Positions 25,054 to 34,159 are shown, numbered from the stretch's first letter. The stretch: DNA of 64,000 nucleotides from JBHHUI01 sp965248775 (GCA_965248775.1 OZ252150.1:3906001-3970000); one strand, 5' to 3'. Notes: generated by a model not told the origin, from the sequence alone. Numbers and translations are program-made.

Positions 25054-25878
25054 TTAGTCGGCCGTGGCCATGAGTAACGCAGCTACTCCCGCCCCTATCC
25101 CGGAACTCAAAAAATTCACCCCATCGTTATTGAGCCACTTCCATCCGCGCAAAGAATGGGTTGTTGTCCCACATGTGTGTAGCGGGTGCCGTTCCGTCTC
25201 CTTTTCGCAAACGTCACAATAGAAGATAGATTGCACCGTAGCACCCAACAGGCTATCAAAAATTGCGCCCACGAGACCGCCCAGCGTGCCTGCCAAAAGT
25301 AATGCCAGCCCATCGGGCAGCGGCCTTCCTCCGACAATCCAGCCAGCGCCGGCCAATAATGCAATCAGGAATGCGCCTAAAAAAGCAGCCAGCGTGCCGC
25401 GCGCGGTGATCCCCCCGGAGGCGCCAACCTCCACAACACGCCAGTTTGAGATCAGGCGGGGCCGTCGAACTGCCAGCACGCCAAGCTCGGTTGCCCACGT
25501 ATCAGCATTAACGGTTGCAAGCCCCCCGACTAGTCCTGCCCAAAGCAAATCAGACGGAGCAGAATAGAAAGCAATTGCAAGTAGGGCAGCCACGCCCCCA
25601 TTGGCGAGCGCTTGTGAAAGATCGCGTTGCGAACCCTTGGAAAATTTATCGGCGAGTGCCGACTTCTCATCTGCGTGCAGGCGCGAGAGTATGCTTGAAG
25701 ATACAAAAAAAGCGACAATCAAAATCCCGGCCATAGTTCCGCCAAACCCGAACAACACAGTACCGAGCAGCAGTGCTCCGACGACACCGCTCTTTGTCAG
25801 GCTATGACGATGGTATGCAATTATTCCAATCAGGGAAGAAAGCCCAGCACCCAGCAGTAGCGAGGTCCAGGGAAACAT
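25054..25878 (-). CDS. DUF92 family membrane protein
   Basis: A polytopic membrane protein of 274 residues in the DUF92/COG1836 family, whose plant and cyanobacterial members include VTE6, a phytyl-phosphate kinase in prenyl-lipid recycling. Family blocks seen are KGSQRDLSQALANGG, GLATVNADTWATELG, GGITARGT and IFDSLLGATVQ. A small CDVCEKE...HTC cysteine/histidine patch sits in a loop. The prenyl-phosphate kinase role is established only for some members, so it is a hypothesis here. Ten bases separate it from the next upstream gene on the same strand. Confidence 0.85.
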   Translation of the reverse strand: MFPWTSLLLGAGLSSLIGIIAYHRHSLTKSGVVGALLLGTVLFGFGGTMAGILIVAFFVSSSILSRLHADEKSALADKFSKGSQRDLSQALANGGVAALLAIAFYSAPSDLLWAGLVGGLATVNADTWATELGVLAVRRPRLISNWRVVEVGASGGITARGTLAAFLGAFLIALLAGAGWIVGGRPLPDGLALLLAGTLGGLVGAIFDSLLGATVQSIFYCDVCEKETERHPLHTCGTTTHSLRGWKWLNNDGVNFLSSGIGAGVAALLMATAD

Positions 25879-25887
25879 GCGATCCGA

Positions 25888-26826
25888 TCAGGCTGCGCTA
25901 TTGATGAGGAAGAAAGCACCTGCCCACAACAACAATTGCACGAAGATAGTTGAAGACCAGGCTAGGTAAGCGGGCAGCCGAGTGCCTGCACGCACGTGCA
26001 GGCCAGCGCCGAAGGTAGCGTTTACGGCCCAAATTAACAGCGCAATTACAGGCAGGATGAATAACCCGGACGGAGGCCCAACCCGATCCGGAAAGCCGCT
26101 CATATCAAAATGTAGAGGCACCTGTGCCGGGAGGGATGAATAAATCAGCGCAACGAAACCAAACAATGCGAGCGCGATCAGCAGGGGAATAGCGATCAGG
26201 CTCTGGGCAAGCCGATCCTGCCAAAGCGGCCATTGTTGAAAGGGTGAGAATACAGTCTCGTATTCGACTTGCGTCGTAATGCCTTGTTGGCGCGCTTCTG
26301 CGAAGGCGGTCTCGAATGCATCATTCGCCTCGGGTGAGATCACATAGACGCCGTCAGTAGTGATGACAAACAACTGCTGATCTTGCGCCGTACTAGCAAA
26401 GAATGCGAGCTGCCCAAACACTTCGTCCTCACCCCGCCCGACCAGGCAGCCCGGCCACCACAAACCGCGCGGATTGATGTGATCTTCGATATCACGCCCA
26501 TATTCAATGCGATCGATGGCTGCCATCGGGACAACTTCGCGTAGTCCCCCCCAATGGATGACAAAGGCGTTGGAATCAATTTCGTACTGCGCCCCAGCAA
26601 GCCCATAGCTGCGGTAGGCGATAAAACCGATGGTTGGCAGGCTACCAATGACGAGCGCAATCCAGAGCACTGTGATGACCGCCAGCGGTGTCTGAAAAAT
26701 GAGCAGCAGAAACAGAGCATCGGCTGCGAGCAGGACGATGATTGCACCGATACCGATAGCAAGACCGGTCCGGCGAGGAGGACTAAATTTCATTGGAGGC
26801 GATGTAATTGGGAGAGCGGGGGACAT
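25888..26826 (-). CDS. Membrane protein with PH-like and DUF1648-like parts
   Basis: 312 residues with four to five helices. The pair at about 22-70 is followed by a bacterial PH-like beta region (YEIDSNAFVIHWGGLREVVPMAAIDRIEYG), and the C-terminal part has VPLHFDMSGFPDRVG and flanking helices as in DUF1648 proteins. Function unknown. An internal ATG at 26793 is another possible start. It lies between ilvE and DUF92 on the same strand; the 50-base gap to ilvE leaves operon membership open. Confidence 0.7.
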   Translation of the reverse strand: MSPALPITSPPMKFSPPRRTGLAIGIGAIIVLLAADALFLLLIFQTPLAVITVLWIALVIGSLPTIGFIAYRSYGLAGAQYEIDSNAFVIHWGGLREVVPMAAIDRIEYGRDIEDHINPRGLWWPGCLVGRGEDEVFGQLAFFASTAQDQQLFVITTDGVYVISPEANDAFETAFAEARQQGITTQVEYETVFSPFQQWPLWQDRLAQSLIAIPLLIALALFGFVALIYSSLPAQVPLHFDMSGFPDRVGPPSGLFILPVIALLIWAVNATFGAGLHVRAGTRLPAYLAWSSTIFVQLLLWAGAFFLINSAA

Positions 26827-26876
26827 AGCGATAAGTTCAGCCTCTCACCATGTCCCCCGTTGTGTTCCAGCGAGCG

Positions 26877-27848
26877 TTAGTCTGCCGAAGCAATCGCCGC
26901 TTCTGCAGTAGCCTGCTCTTCTTGCATCAGGTAAACCGGAGTACACCAGTGGCGATAGTTGTCCTCTTTACCGCGCACGGTATTGAAATACAAATCGCGC
27001 AACTCTGACACCACCGGTCCCATCTTGCCGGTGCCAATCGAACGATAATCTACCTTTGTGATGGCTGCGATCTGCACACCCGTCCCACAGAAAAATACTT
27101 CGTCCGCCAGATAGATTTCGGTGCGGTCAATTGAGCGCTCTTGCACTTCCATGCCGATATCGTCGCGCAACATTTGCATCACCGTTCGACGTGTGATGCC
27201 TTCGAGCACGTTGTCGGTAATGCTGGGAGTTGCAGCAATTCCATCACGGATAACAAAAATGTTCTCGGCACTGCCCTCTGCGAGATGCCCGTCCTGATTG
27301 AGCACCAGAGCTTCATCAAACCCGGCCAGCAGCGCGTCCGTCTTAATGAAAGCGGAGTTGACATACGAACCGGCGATTTTTCCACGTGCTGGGATGGCGT
27401 TGTCATCCACGCGTCGCCATGCCGAGAATGTCACGTGCGCGCCTTCCTCCGCATCCACATAGCGCCCCATTGGAACTGTGACAATTGAGAGCGAGCTTTC
27501 CATATCATTCAGCTTCACGCCGATCGCTTCAACACTCAAAAACGCCAGCGGGCGTACGTAACAATCCTCGCGGTGTCCTTCCGCCCGCAACAACTCCAGC
27601 GTCGCCGTTGCCAGTTCATCAATAGAATAACCTGTATCGATCATTAGCATCTTCGCCGAGTTTAGAAAGCGGCGAAAATGATCCTGGATACGGAATACAT
27701 AGAGCTGCTCTTCTTCTTCGTTCCAATATCCGCGCAAACCAGCGAAGCAGGCCGTGCCGTAGTTCAGGGCATTCGTCAATAAGCCTACTTTACAATCCTC
27801 ATACTTGCGCACCTGCCCCTTAAAAAATGCGTACTCCGGTAGTGACAT
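26877..27848 (-). CDS. ilvE: Branched-chain amino acid aminotransferase
   Basis: A fold-type IV PLP enzyme that interconverts Ile, Leu and Val with their 2-oxo acids. 323 residues. The PLP lysine is in the ARGKIAGSYVNSAFIK block (about residue 160). Further marks are LNQDGHLAEGSAENIFVI, DNVLEGITRRTV, LADEVFFCGTGVQIAAI and the GPVVSELRDLYFNTVRG end. A strong AGGAGG lies seven bases before the ATG. The dnaK terminator separates it from dnaK upstream. Confidence 0.93.
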   Translation of the reverse strand: MSLPEYAFFKGQVRKYEDCKVGLLTNALNYGTACFAGLRGYWNEEEEQLYVFRIQDHFRRFLNSAKMLMIDTGYSIDELATATLELLRAEGHREDCYVRPLAFLSVEAIGVKLNDMESSLSIVTVPMGRYVDAEEGAHVTFSAWRRVDDNAIPARGKIAGSYVNSAFIKTDALLAGFDEALVLNQDGHLAEGSAENIFVIRDGIAATPSITDNVLEGITRRTVMQMLRDDIGMEVQERSIDRTEIYLADEVFFCGTGVQIAAITKVDYRSIGTGKMGPVVSELRDLYFNTVRGKEDNYRHWCTPVYLMQEEQATAEAAIASAD

Positions 27849-27903
27849 GGCTGGCCTCCTATGACAATATTAATATTATACATCCGGCCATTAGACCGAA
27901 AAG

Positions 27904-27935
27904 AAAAAAGCCCCACCAAAATTGGCAGGGCTCTA
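27904..27935 (-). terminator. Intrinsic terminator after dnaK
   Basis: On the minus strand the stem AGCCCTGCC pairs with GGTGGGGCT (two G-U pairs), loop of six, followed by six T. It lies 30 bases after the dnaK stop and before ilvE. Confidence 0.85.
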
Positions 27936-27965
27936 TCGTGCAGATTTGCTAGTCGGAATTGAAAT

Positions 27966-29858
27966 TTACGCTTCTGTGAATTCACCTTCGACGACGTCGT
28001 CGTCCTCCGGCATGCTCGCGCCGGTTGTGCCCCCATTGCTGGCGGCTTGCTCTGCCTGCGCCGCTGCGGCCTGCTGTCCGAGCGCATAGGTTGCCTGTTC
28101 CAGCTCGCTGCTCAACTCGCGAATGCGGTTCAGGTCTTCGCCGTTGAGCGCCTCGCGCAAGGCCGAAATCTTCTCTTCGATGCTCTGGCGGTCGCTTTCG
28201 CCCAGGTTCGTGCCCTGCTCGCTAAGCGCCTTCTCCGCCCCATGTGCGAGGGATTCAGCCTGGTTGCGGGCTTCGACCAGCTCACGGCGGCGGCGGTCTT
28301 CGGCTTCGTTCTGGCGCGAATCCTTCACCATCCTATCGACCTCCGCCTTATCCAGATTCGTGCTGGCGGTGATGGTGATCTTCTGCTCCTTGCCGCTTGC
28401 CTGATCCTTTGCGGTGACGTTCAAGATGCCGTTTGCATCAATGTCGAAGGTCACTTCAACTTGCGGGACACCCCGCGGAGCCGTCGGAATACCATCGAGT
28501 CGAAACTTTCCCAATGTCATATTATCGGCAGCCATGGAGCGTTCACCCTGCAAAACTTGTATATCCACTGCAGTTTGGTTGTCCTCAGCTGTCGAAAAGA
28601 TCTGGCTTTTCTTCACAGGGATAGTAGTGTTGCGCTCAATGAGCGAGGTCATTACGCTGCCGAGCGTCTCCAGCCCCAATGTCAGCGGTGTTACATCAAG
28701 CAAGAGAACGTCTTTCACATCTCCACTCAACACACCGGCCTGGATGGCCGCGCCAACCGCTACGACTTCGTCGGGGTTAACGCCCTTATGCGGCGTTTTG
28801 CCGGAGAGTTTTTCTACAAGCGCCTGCACCATCGGCATGCGCGTCGAGCCACCTACCAGTACTACCTCGTCGATGCTTCCCGCATTCAGTTTGGCATCTT
28901 TCAACGCCTGTTCAAACGGGGCGCGCAAGCGATCGACCAACTCGTTCGCGATCTGTTCAAATTGACTGCGACCAAGTGTGAGCTGCAAATGCTTCGGACC
29001 ATCCGCGTCTGCAGTAATGAAGGGCAAATTGATCTCGGACTGTTGTACCGAACTCAATTCAATCTTCGCCTTTTCAGCTGCCTCGCGCAAGCGCTGCAAT
29101 GCCTGCTCGTCCGCTCGCAAATCAATGCCTTCCAGGTTCTTGAATTCGTCGGCCACCCAGTTGACAATCGCCTGATCCCAGTCGTCGCCACCGAGATGCG
29201 TATCACCGTTTGTGGCCTGCACCTCGACAACACCATCGCCGACTTCCAGCACGGACACGTCGAACGTGCCACCGCCAAGGTCAAAGACCAGAATGGTCTC
29301 GTTCTCAGATTTCTCTAACCCATAGGCCAATGCAGCCGCGGTTGGCTCGTTGATGATGCGCAAGACTTCAAGCCCGGCGATGCGGCCGGCGTCTTTCGTA
29401 GCCTGGCGCTGGCTGTCATTAAAGTACGCAGGAACGGTGATGACGGCCTTCGTCACCGACGTTCCCAAATAGGCTTCGGCATCCGCTTTGAGTTTACTCA
29501 GCAGAATGGCTGAGATCTCCTGCGGTGTGTACGTCTTGCCGGTCTGTGGAACCTTTACGCGCGCATCATTGCTGGGTCCTTCAACCACTTCATATGGGAC
29601 CATTTCGCGCTCGGTCTGCGCTTCATCAAAGCGTCTTCCCATGAAGCGCTTGATCGAATAGATCGTATTCTTCGCATTGACAACGGCCTGTCTTTTAGCG
29701 GGCTGACCAACCAGGCGCTCACCATTCTTATTAAAAGCTACAATCGAAGGCAGCGTACGGCTACCCTCGCTTGTTGAAATTACAGTGGGATCGCCGCCTT
29801 CCATGACGGCCACCACCGAGTTTGTGGTACCTAAATCGATACCTACAATTTTGGACAT
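27966..29858 (-). CDS. dnaK: DnaK (Hsp70) chaperone
   Basis: ATP-dependent protein-folding chaperone of the cytoplasm, 630 residues. The start MSKIVGIDLGTTNSVVAVMEGG and the phosphate motifs ILVFDLGGGTFDVSVLEVGDG and VVLVGGSTRMPMVQALV are standard. The substrate domain (DVTPLTLGLETLGSVMTSLIERNTTIP) and the acidic C-terminus EDDDVVEGEFTEA are also present. GGGAGG precedes the ATG. No dnaJ or grpE lies beside it, and I see no CIRCE element in the 100 bases upstream, so heat-shock control of another kind is likely. Confidence 0.97.
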   Translation of the reverse strand: MSKIVGIDLGTTNSVVAVMEGGDPTVISTSEGSRTLPSIVAFNKNGERLVGQPAKRQAVVNAKNTIYSIKRFMGRRFDEAQTEREMVPYEVVEGPSNDARVKVPQTGKTYTPQEISAILLSKLKADAEAYLGTSVTKAVITVPAYFNDSQRQATKDAGRIAGLEVLRIINEPTAAALAYGLEKSENETILVFDLGGGTFDVSVLEVGDGVVEVQATNGDTHLGGDDWDQAIVNWVADEFKNLEGIDLRADEQALQRLREAAEKAKIELSSVQQSEINLPFITADADGPKHLQLTLGRSQFEQIANELVDRLRAPFEQALKDAKLNAGSIDEVVLVGGSTRMPMVQALVEKLSGKTPHKGVNPDEVVAVGAAIQAGVLSGDVKDVLLLDVTPLTLGLETLGSVMTSLIERNTTIPVKKSQIFSTAEDNQTAVDIQVLQGERSMAADNMTLGKFRLDGIPTAPRGVPQVEVTFDIDANGILNVTAKDQASGKEQKITITASTNLDKAEVDRMVKDSRQNEAEDRRRRELVEARNQAESLAHGAEKALSEQGTNLGESDRQSIEEKISALREALNGEDLNRIRELSSELEQATYALGQQAAAAQAEQAASNGGTTGASMPEDDDVVEGEFTEA

Positions 29859-30003
29859 CGAAACCTCCCAATCTCGAAAATTATTAATAACACTACTATC
29901 TTATGTAAGCCACATTTGAAAAACGTTAGACAAATATCAGAGAAAGATCAATAATAACTTGCCGGGCGTACAGCCCCAATATTCACTGTCAGAAGGACTA
30001 TAT

Positions 30004-30363
30004 TTGTACACATACACTGCAACTGTCTCCCGTATCGTGGACGGCGACACCATCTATGTGGATGTCGAACTGGGATTTTTTCTCCGCCAGCACATGAAAT
30101 TGCGCCTGGCTGGGATTAACACGCCTGAAATCCGCGGTGCAGAACGCGAGGCTGGACTGCAGGCCAAGGTCTTCGTTGAGCGTGCCATTCCCGTCGGAAG
30201 TCGGGTGGTAATTAAGACCAGCAAGCTAGGCAAGTATGGCCGTTATATCGCCGATGTTTATTATTCTACGGACACAGAAGATCCCCACAAGATCCTGCAC
30301 AATGGTCATCACCTGAACCAGGATTTACTAAACGCCGGACTTGCTGAAACAGTCACGTATTGA
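30004..30363 (+). CDS. Thermonuclease (SNase-like) family protein
   Basis: A small Ca-dependent nuclease fold of about 119 residues. Motifs are VSRIVDGDTIYVDV (metal Asp), LRLAGINTPEIRGAERE (the Arg and Glu of the active site), GKYGRYIADVYY and LLNAGLAETV. The frame is open to 29959, but the TTG at 30004 is preferred because AGAAGGA lies six bases before it and the fold begins there. There is no signal peptide from this start, so it may be cytoplasmic. It is upstream of a GT2 gene. Confidence 0.85.
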   Translation: MYTYTATVSRIVDGDTIYVDVELGFFLRQHMKLRLAGINTPEIRGAEREAGLQAKVFVERAIPVGSRVVIKTSKLGKYGRYIADVYYSTDTEDPHKILHNGHHLNQDLLNAGLAETVTY

Positions 30364-30418
30364 TCCCCTCTGGCGTCTGACTCATACAAATGCCAGCGCC
30401 GCGCGGAACCGAGAAAAT

Positions 30419-31372
30419 TTGACCAACCCAACATATTCCATCATCTCACCGGCCTGGAACGAAGCCGAAACTTTGCCGGAGTTGTATCGTCGCATGCGCG
30501 TTGTAATGGATGACCTCGCTGCACCCGCCGAGTTAATTTTGGTAAACGACGGCAGCTCGGACGATTCGCTGCAGATAATGCGGAACTTTCATGCTGAAGA
30601 TCCGCGTGTAAAGGTGCTCAATTTTTCGCGCAACTTCGGCCACCAGATGGCGATCACGGCCGGCATGGATTACGCGAACGGTGATGCAGTTGTGGTGATA
30701 GACGCCGACTTGCAAGACCCGCCAGAGGTGATTCACGACATGGTCGCCGCCTGGAAAAATGGTGCAGAAGTTGTACTTGCAGTGCGGAAAGAACGCCTGG
30801 GGGAATCCTGGTTCAAGAAGGCCACGGCCTCCGCCTTTTATCGCCTCATCGACCGACTGACAGAATTAAAGATTCCAGTTGATACAGGTGATTTTCGCCT
30901 TATGGACCGCAAGGTTGTCGAGGCGCTCAAAAGTGTCCGCGAGCATCATCGCTTTATGCGCGGCCTTTCGGTGTGGGTTGGTTTCAAGCAGGCAGAAGTG
31001 AGCTATGTACGTCAGGAACGCTTCGCTGGCGAGACCAAATATCCCTTGCGCAAAATGGTACGCTTCGCCACAGATGGTATTACCAGCTTCTCCTACGTCC
31101 CTTTGCAGTTTGCAACCACACTTGGTTTTTTCAGCGCCGGAGTAGCGTTGATCGGCATCCCGGCTATTATTGTGCTGCGTCTCTCGGGCGTGGCTGCGTT
31201 TCTTGGCCAGGCGACGACGTTAGTGAGTGTACTGCTCCTCAGCGGTGTCCAACTGATTTTCCTTGGCATTGTGGGGGAGTATCTGGGCCGTATCTATGAC
31301 GAAGTGAAAAAGCGCCCGCTTTACATTTTGTCCGAAGCCATTGGCTTCGACGATGAGGCCGTACATATCTAG
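30419..31372 (+). CDS. Glycosyltransferase family 2 (polyprenyl-phosphate glycosyltransferase type)
   Basis: GT-A enzyme with two C-terminal helices, like DPM1/GtrB proteins that load a sugar on a polyprenyl carrier. Motifs are SIISPAWNEAETLPELYRR, LILVNDGSSDDSL, NFSRNFGHQMAITAGMDYA, VVIDADLQDPP (DXD-like) and DTGDFRLMDRKVV. The arginine-rich RFAGETKYPLRKM precedes the helices FFSAGVALIGIPAIIVLRL and LVSVLLLSGVQLIFLGIVGEYLGRIY. The TTG at 30419 gives a natural N-terminus; the frame is also open back to 30341, overlapping the nuclease gene. About 317 residues. Confidence 0.9.
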   Translation: MTNPTYSIISPAWNEAETLPELYRRMRVVMDDLAAPAELILVNDGSSDDSLQIMRNFHAEDPRVKVLNFSRNFGHQMAITAGMDYANGDAVVVIDADLQDPPEVIHDMVAAWKNGAEVVLAVRKERLGESWFKKATASAFYRLIDRLTELKIPVDTGDFRLMDRKVVEALKSVREHHRFMRGLSVWVGFKQAEVSYVRQERFAGETKYPLRKMVRFATDGITSFSYVPLQFATTLGFFSAGVALIGIPAIIVLRLSGVAAFLGQATTLVSVLLLSGVQLIFLGIVGEYLGRIYDEVKKRPLYILSEAIGFDDEAVHI

Positions 31373-31387
31373 TACACTGAAAATTAT

Positions 31388-31534
31388 GGCGGGGCTTTCA
31401 TCGGTATGCACACGCCCGGCGGCGCACGCGGACTGGGTCAAGAGGGCTTAAACGAAATTCGTGCTACCAAATATGTCCACCGGGACTTCAGCACGGCGGC
31501 TAAAGATTACTGCTATCTGTATGGAGAGGGATAG
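31388..31534 (+). pseudogene. Aldehyde dehydrogenase C-terminal remnant
   Basis: About 48 codons, right after the GT2 stop, read GGAFIGMHTPGG, RGLGQEGLNEIRATKYVH and RDFSTAAKDYCYLYGEG, then TAG. This resembles the extreme C-terminus of aldehyde dehydrogenases of the succinate-semialdehyde type, where GLGREQGPEGL-EY-EVKHVHWDF is usual. No start or upstream body remains, so it is a relic left after a deletion that brought GT2 next to it. The assignment is from motif memory. Confidence 0.5.
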
Positions 31535-31570
31535 CATCCCGCGATAATAATAGGCACACGTCGACGGATC

Positions 31571-31605
31571 AAAACAGCCGACCCAAGAGTCGGCTGCTTT
31601 ATTTA
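31571..31605. terminator. Bidirectional intrinsic terminator
   Basis: The 8-bp stem CAGCCGAC / GTCGGCTG with six-base loop has A4 on its left and CTTTATTT on its right, so it can act on both strands. It separates the rightward GT2/ALDH remnant from the leftward propeller gene. Confidence 0.8.
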
Positions 31606-31627
31606 AGATGCTTGCGACAGGCAGGAG

Positions 31628-32908
31628 TTACGGATGCCAGTATGGCATGCGTTCGTCAAACACAGGAGTATCGGTCAGTCGGTGGAAAGTCACCTGGGCT
31701 ACTGAAAGCAAATACAATTCGAAATTGCCGTCACGATTTGTACTGAACACAATCCAATCGCCTTCCTCCGACCAGGCTGGTTCGGTATCAACACCCGGAT
31801 CGAAGGTTACATTGATCTGCTCGCGACCATTAGCCACCATAATATAGACGTCCTGATTGTCGTCACGTTCACTCACAAAGGCAATCGAATCCCCGCTTGG
31901 AGAGAACACCGGCAAGCGGTCCGAGGCAGGATCAAATGTCAATTGTTCCGTTGTGCCATCCGCTAACGAGAGAACGAATATGTCGTAATTACCATTACGG
32001 TCCGAAGCAAATACAATCTCAGTGCCATCCGCCGACCAACTTGGCTCAATATTGTTACCCTCACCGGATGTCAGTAGCTGCAGTTCAGACCCATCCACAT
32101 TCATCAGATAAAGCTGAAACGTCCCCGTATCACGATCAGAAGCAAATACAACCAACTCGCCCGTCGACGAGATTGCGGGCTCTGCGTCCAGCGCGGTAGC
32201 GCTCGTCAATTGATTGCGTGTAGCAGCTGGATCATCTAAAAGATCAGGTAAAGCGGAAGAGAAGATATCGAAATCGCCCGTCGAAGAAGATGCCCAGACG
32301 ATTGTCTCTGTGTCAATAGAAGCTGAAGGCGCAAGCTGTTGACCATCCTCGTCAAGAGTAAGTGACCGAGGCGGATTCTCGCCACCCTCGCCAGTCGTCG
32401 CAGGAATAAAATCCAATATATTGGGCGCATCAATCGCGAAAAGATTCGCGAGTGTCTCCGGGCTGTCTAATGATGCCCCCGCTGCATATCCTGTAAAAAC
32501 GATCAATCCGCCCGGCAATGAAACAGAGAATCTCAGTGTTTCCGTCGGTTCGGGGCTGGGGGTCGTAGTCGGAATCGGTGTATCGGACGGAGTTGGAACC
32601 GGGGTTGTCGTCCACACCGGCGGCAGCGTAGGGAAGCTGCTTTCCGTATCCGTTGGCGTAGCCGCGGGCTCGGAAGATAGAGTAGTCGTCGGTTCTTCCA
32701 CCGCATCAATAACGGCCGGCTGTTCCGCCAATAAACCCGGGATGGGAAGGATGCCAGCAAGCGCGGGTGGCGGCGGAATAATACCAAACTGAAATGCGCC
32801 AAAGCCGAGCGCGACGGCCAGCAACCCAAGAGTGACAAGAGTGAGCAAAAGGGTACGCAGAATCCTTCGCGAGCGGGGGGGGTTCCCCAGCAGACTCCGG
32901 AATTTCAC
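31628..32908 (-). CDS. Membrane-anchored TolB/PD40-like beta-propeller protein (3' part of a split gene?)
   Basis: 426 residues from a GTG. A transmembrane helix at about residues 19-42 (LLLTLVTLGLLAVALGFGAFQFG) and a Thr/Pro/Ser linker (75-125) lead to an external propeller. Its PD40-type blades read AISSTGELVVFASDRD, SWSADGTEIVFASDRNGNYDIFV, VFSPSGDSIAFVSERDDNQDVYI and AWSEEGDWIVFSTNRDGNFELYL. The gene overlaps the upstream acidic TPR gene by about 200 bases in another frame. A run of eight C at 32882-32875 lies in the overlap; one C fewer would fuse the two into a single protein of about 814 residues. Confidence 0.8.
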   Translation of the reverse strand: MKFRSLLGNPPRSRRILRTLLLTLVTLGLLAVALGFGAFQFGIIPPPPALAGILPIPGLLAEQPAVIDAVEEPTTTLSSEPAATPTDTESSFPTLPPVWTTTPVPTPSDTPIPTTTPSPEPTETLRFSVSLPGGLIVFTGYAAGASLDSPETLANLFAIDAPNILDFIPATTGEGGENPPRSLTLDEDGQQLAPSASIDTETIVWASSSTGDFDIFSSALPDLLDDPAATRNQLTSATALDAEPAISSTGELVVFASDRDTGTFQLYLMNVDGSELQLLTSGEGNNIEPSWSADGTEIVFASDRNGNYDIFVLSLADGTTEQLTFDPASDRLPVFSPSGDSIAFVSERDDNQDVYIMVANGREQINVTFDPGVDTEPAWSEEGDWIVFSTNRDGNFELYLLSVAQVTFHRLTDTPVFDERMPYWHP

Positions 32909-34073
32909 GCTGGCGCGATCGTTCGCGTAATGAAGCTAACGTTACTTCGCCAGCATCGAGTTCGACACCGTCTTCATCAGGATCTACCCCCGATAAATCA
33001 GGGGGTGTAGCAACCTCTGGTTCCTCCTCCGTCGTCAACAGCCCGGATTCAGGAGCATCACTGCCAACAGCGGATGCTACCTCCGATTCTAAATCGGCTG
33101 CTCCGGTGCCAAAGTCCAAGCGTGAGCTCGGCATATCCATCCAGCCGCCATCGTCCGAGCCGTCATCGTCGCCCCAGTCTGGCAGCTCACCTGGCTGGCT
33201 CTCCGAGGGAGTTGGCAGATCCCAAGGAAAATCTGTATCAGCAGAGTCTTCAACTTCGGATGTTACTGGGGAAGCTGCTTCCTCCGGTTGCTCTGTCGTC
33301 GATACATCCCAAGGCATCTCCGCCGCAGCCTCATCCTCCGTCGTTTCCATCCATGCCGGAGTCTCAGAATCTTCTGTAGCATCTGAGGTAGCCGGCGACA
33401 TCCAGTCCGGCGTCTCGGCATCCTCTACTGTTGATGAAGCAGGCGACATCCAGTCCGGTGTATCAATCTCTTCCTCTTCTGATGAAGAAGATGACATCCA
33501 ATCTGGTGTCTCGATCTCTTCATTGCCCGCCGGTTGCCAGTCCGCGGTATTCGTCACAGCTTCTGACTCGGCCCGCGCGGGTTCAGGTTCGGAGGACGGT
33601 TCCATCCATGCAGGAGATTCAATCTCTCCCGCAATAGGCTGTGCTTCTGGACCGCCGTCAGCCTCTTCATCCGCGCCCTGGTCGAGCCAGGGAATGCTGC
33701 CTGCCTCGCTCGATTCCGCCGGCGTTTCTGGAACAGCTTCGATCTCGGGTTGCATAATTTCGGGAGCAGCAACGGGCTCAACAATTGGAGACTCAACTTC
33801 CGACGGGACAGACGCTTCCGGTTCCGGCACAGCCGGAGGGGTAACTTCCAGAGAGTTCAGGCGACGCTGTGCATCTACGTTTTCTGGATTAATCTCCAGG
33901 ACACGTAACAAAGAGTCGCGTTGCTGTTCAGGCTCGTCGAGCACCAGACTCAACAGGAACCAAACTCGCTCGTCATTCGGCTGTTGCCGGACGAGGGCAA
34001 TGAGTTCAGTCCGCGCTTTTATGCGATCTCCTTGCTTGATGAGATCGATGATGCTGTTGATAGATTCAGCCAA
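32706..34073 (-). CDS. Acidic TPR-like protein with PDWM repeats (5' part of a split gene?)
   Basis: Residues 1-80 are a helical TPR-like domain (DRIKARTELIALVRQQPNDERVWFLLSLVLDEPEQQRDSLLRVLEINPENVDAQRRL). Residues 80-385 are low-complexity and strongly acidic, with a recurring short motif: ESPAWME, ETPDWMS (twice), DTPDWMS, ETPAWME and ELPDWG, plus MPWDVS and FPWDLP. Up to the glutamate before the C8 run (codon 397) the reading looks genuine. The last 58 residues are antisense-like nonsense overlapping the propeller gene. I infer that the real protein continues into the propeller frame: cytoplasmic TPR and acidic arm, one membrane helix, external propeller. Confidence 0.7.
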   Translation of the reverse strand: MAESINSIIDLIKQGDRIKARTELIALVRQQPNDERVWFLLSLVLDEPEQQRDSLLRVLEINPENVDAQRRLNSLEVTPPAVPEPEASVPSEVESPIVEPVAAPEIMQPEIEAVPETPAESSEAGSIPWLDQGADEEADGGPEAQPIAGEIESPAWMEPSSEPEPARAESEAVTNTADWQPAGNEEIETPDWMSSSSSEEEEIDTPDWMSPASSTVEDAETPDWMSPATSDATEDSETPAWMETTEDEAAAEMPWDVSTTEQPEEAASPVTSEVEDSADTDFPWDLPTPSESQPGELPDWGDDDGSDDGGWMDMPSSRLDFGTGAADLESEVASAVGSDAPESGLLTTEEEPEVATPPDLSGVDPDEDGVELDAGEVTLASLRERSRQREIPESAGEPPPLAKDSAYPFAHSCHSWVAGRRARLWRISVWYYSAATRACWHPSHPGFIGGTAGRY

Positions 34074-34159
34074 AACTAGGCTCCATAATCATGGTATTGA
34101 TTATAGCCCAGACATAAATCAGAACAAATTCAGAACATTCCTTTGCTACAATAGCGGCC

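Noticed and set aside
28047..29318. Long plus-strand open frame opposite dnaK (423 codons)
   Set aside because: It is antisense to a certain gene, has no family motifs and has a Cys/His/Arg-rich shadow composition.
29859..30003. Search for a CIRCE (HrcA) operator upstream of dnaK
   Set aside because: No TTAGCACTC / GAGTGCTAA inverted pair is present in the gap.
32421..32792. Glycine/valine-rich plus-strand frame
   Set aside because: Shadow of the Thr/Pro-rich linker of the propeller gene.
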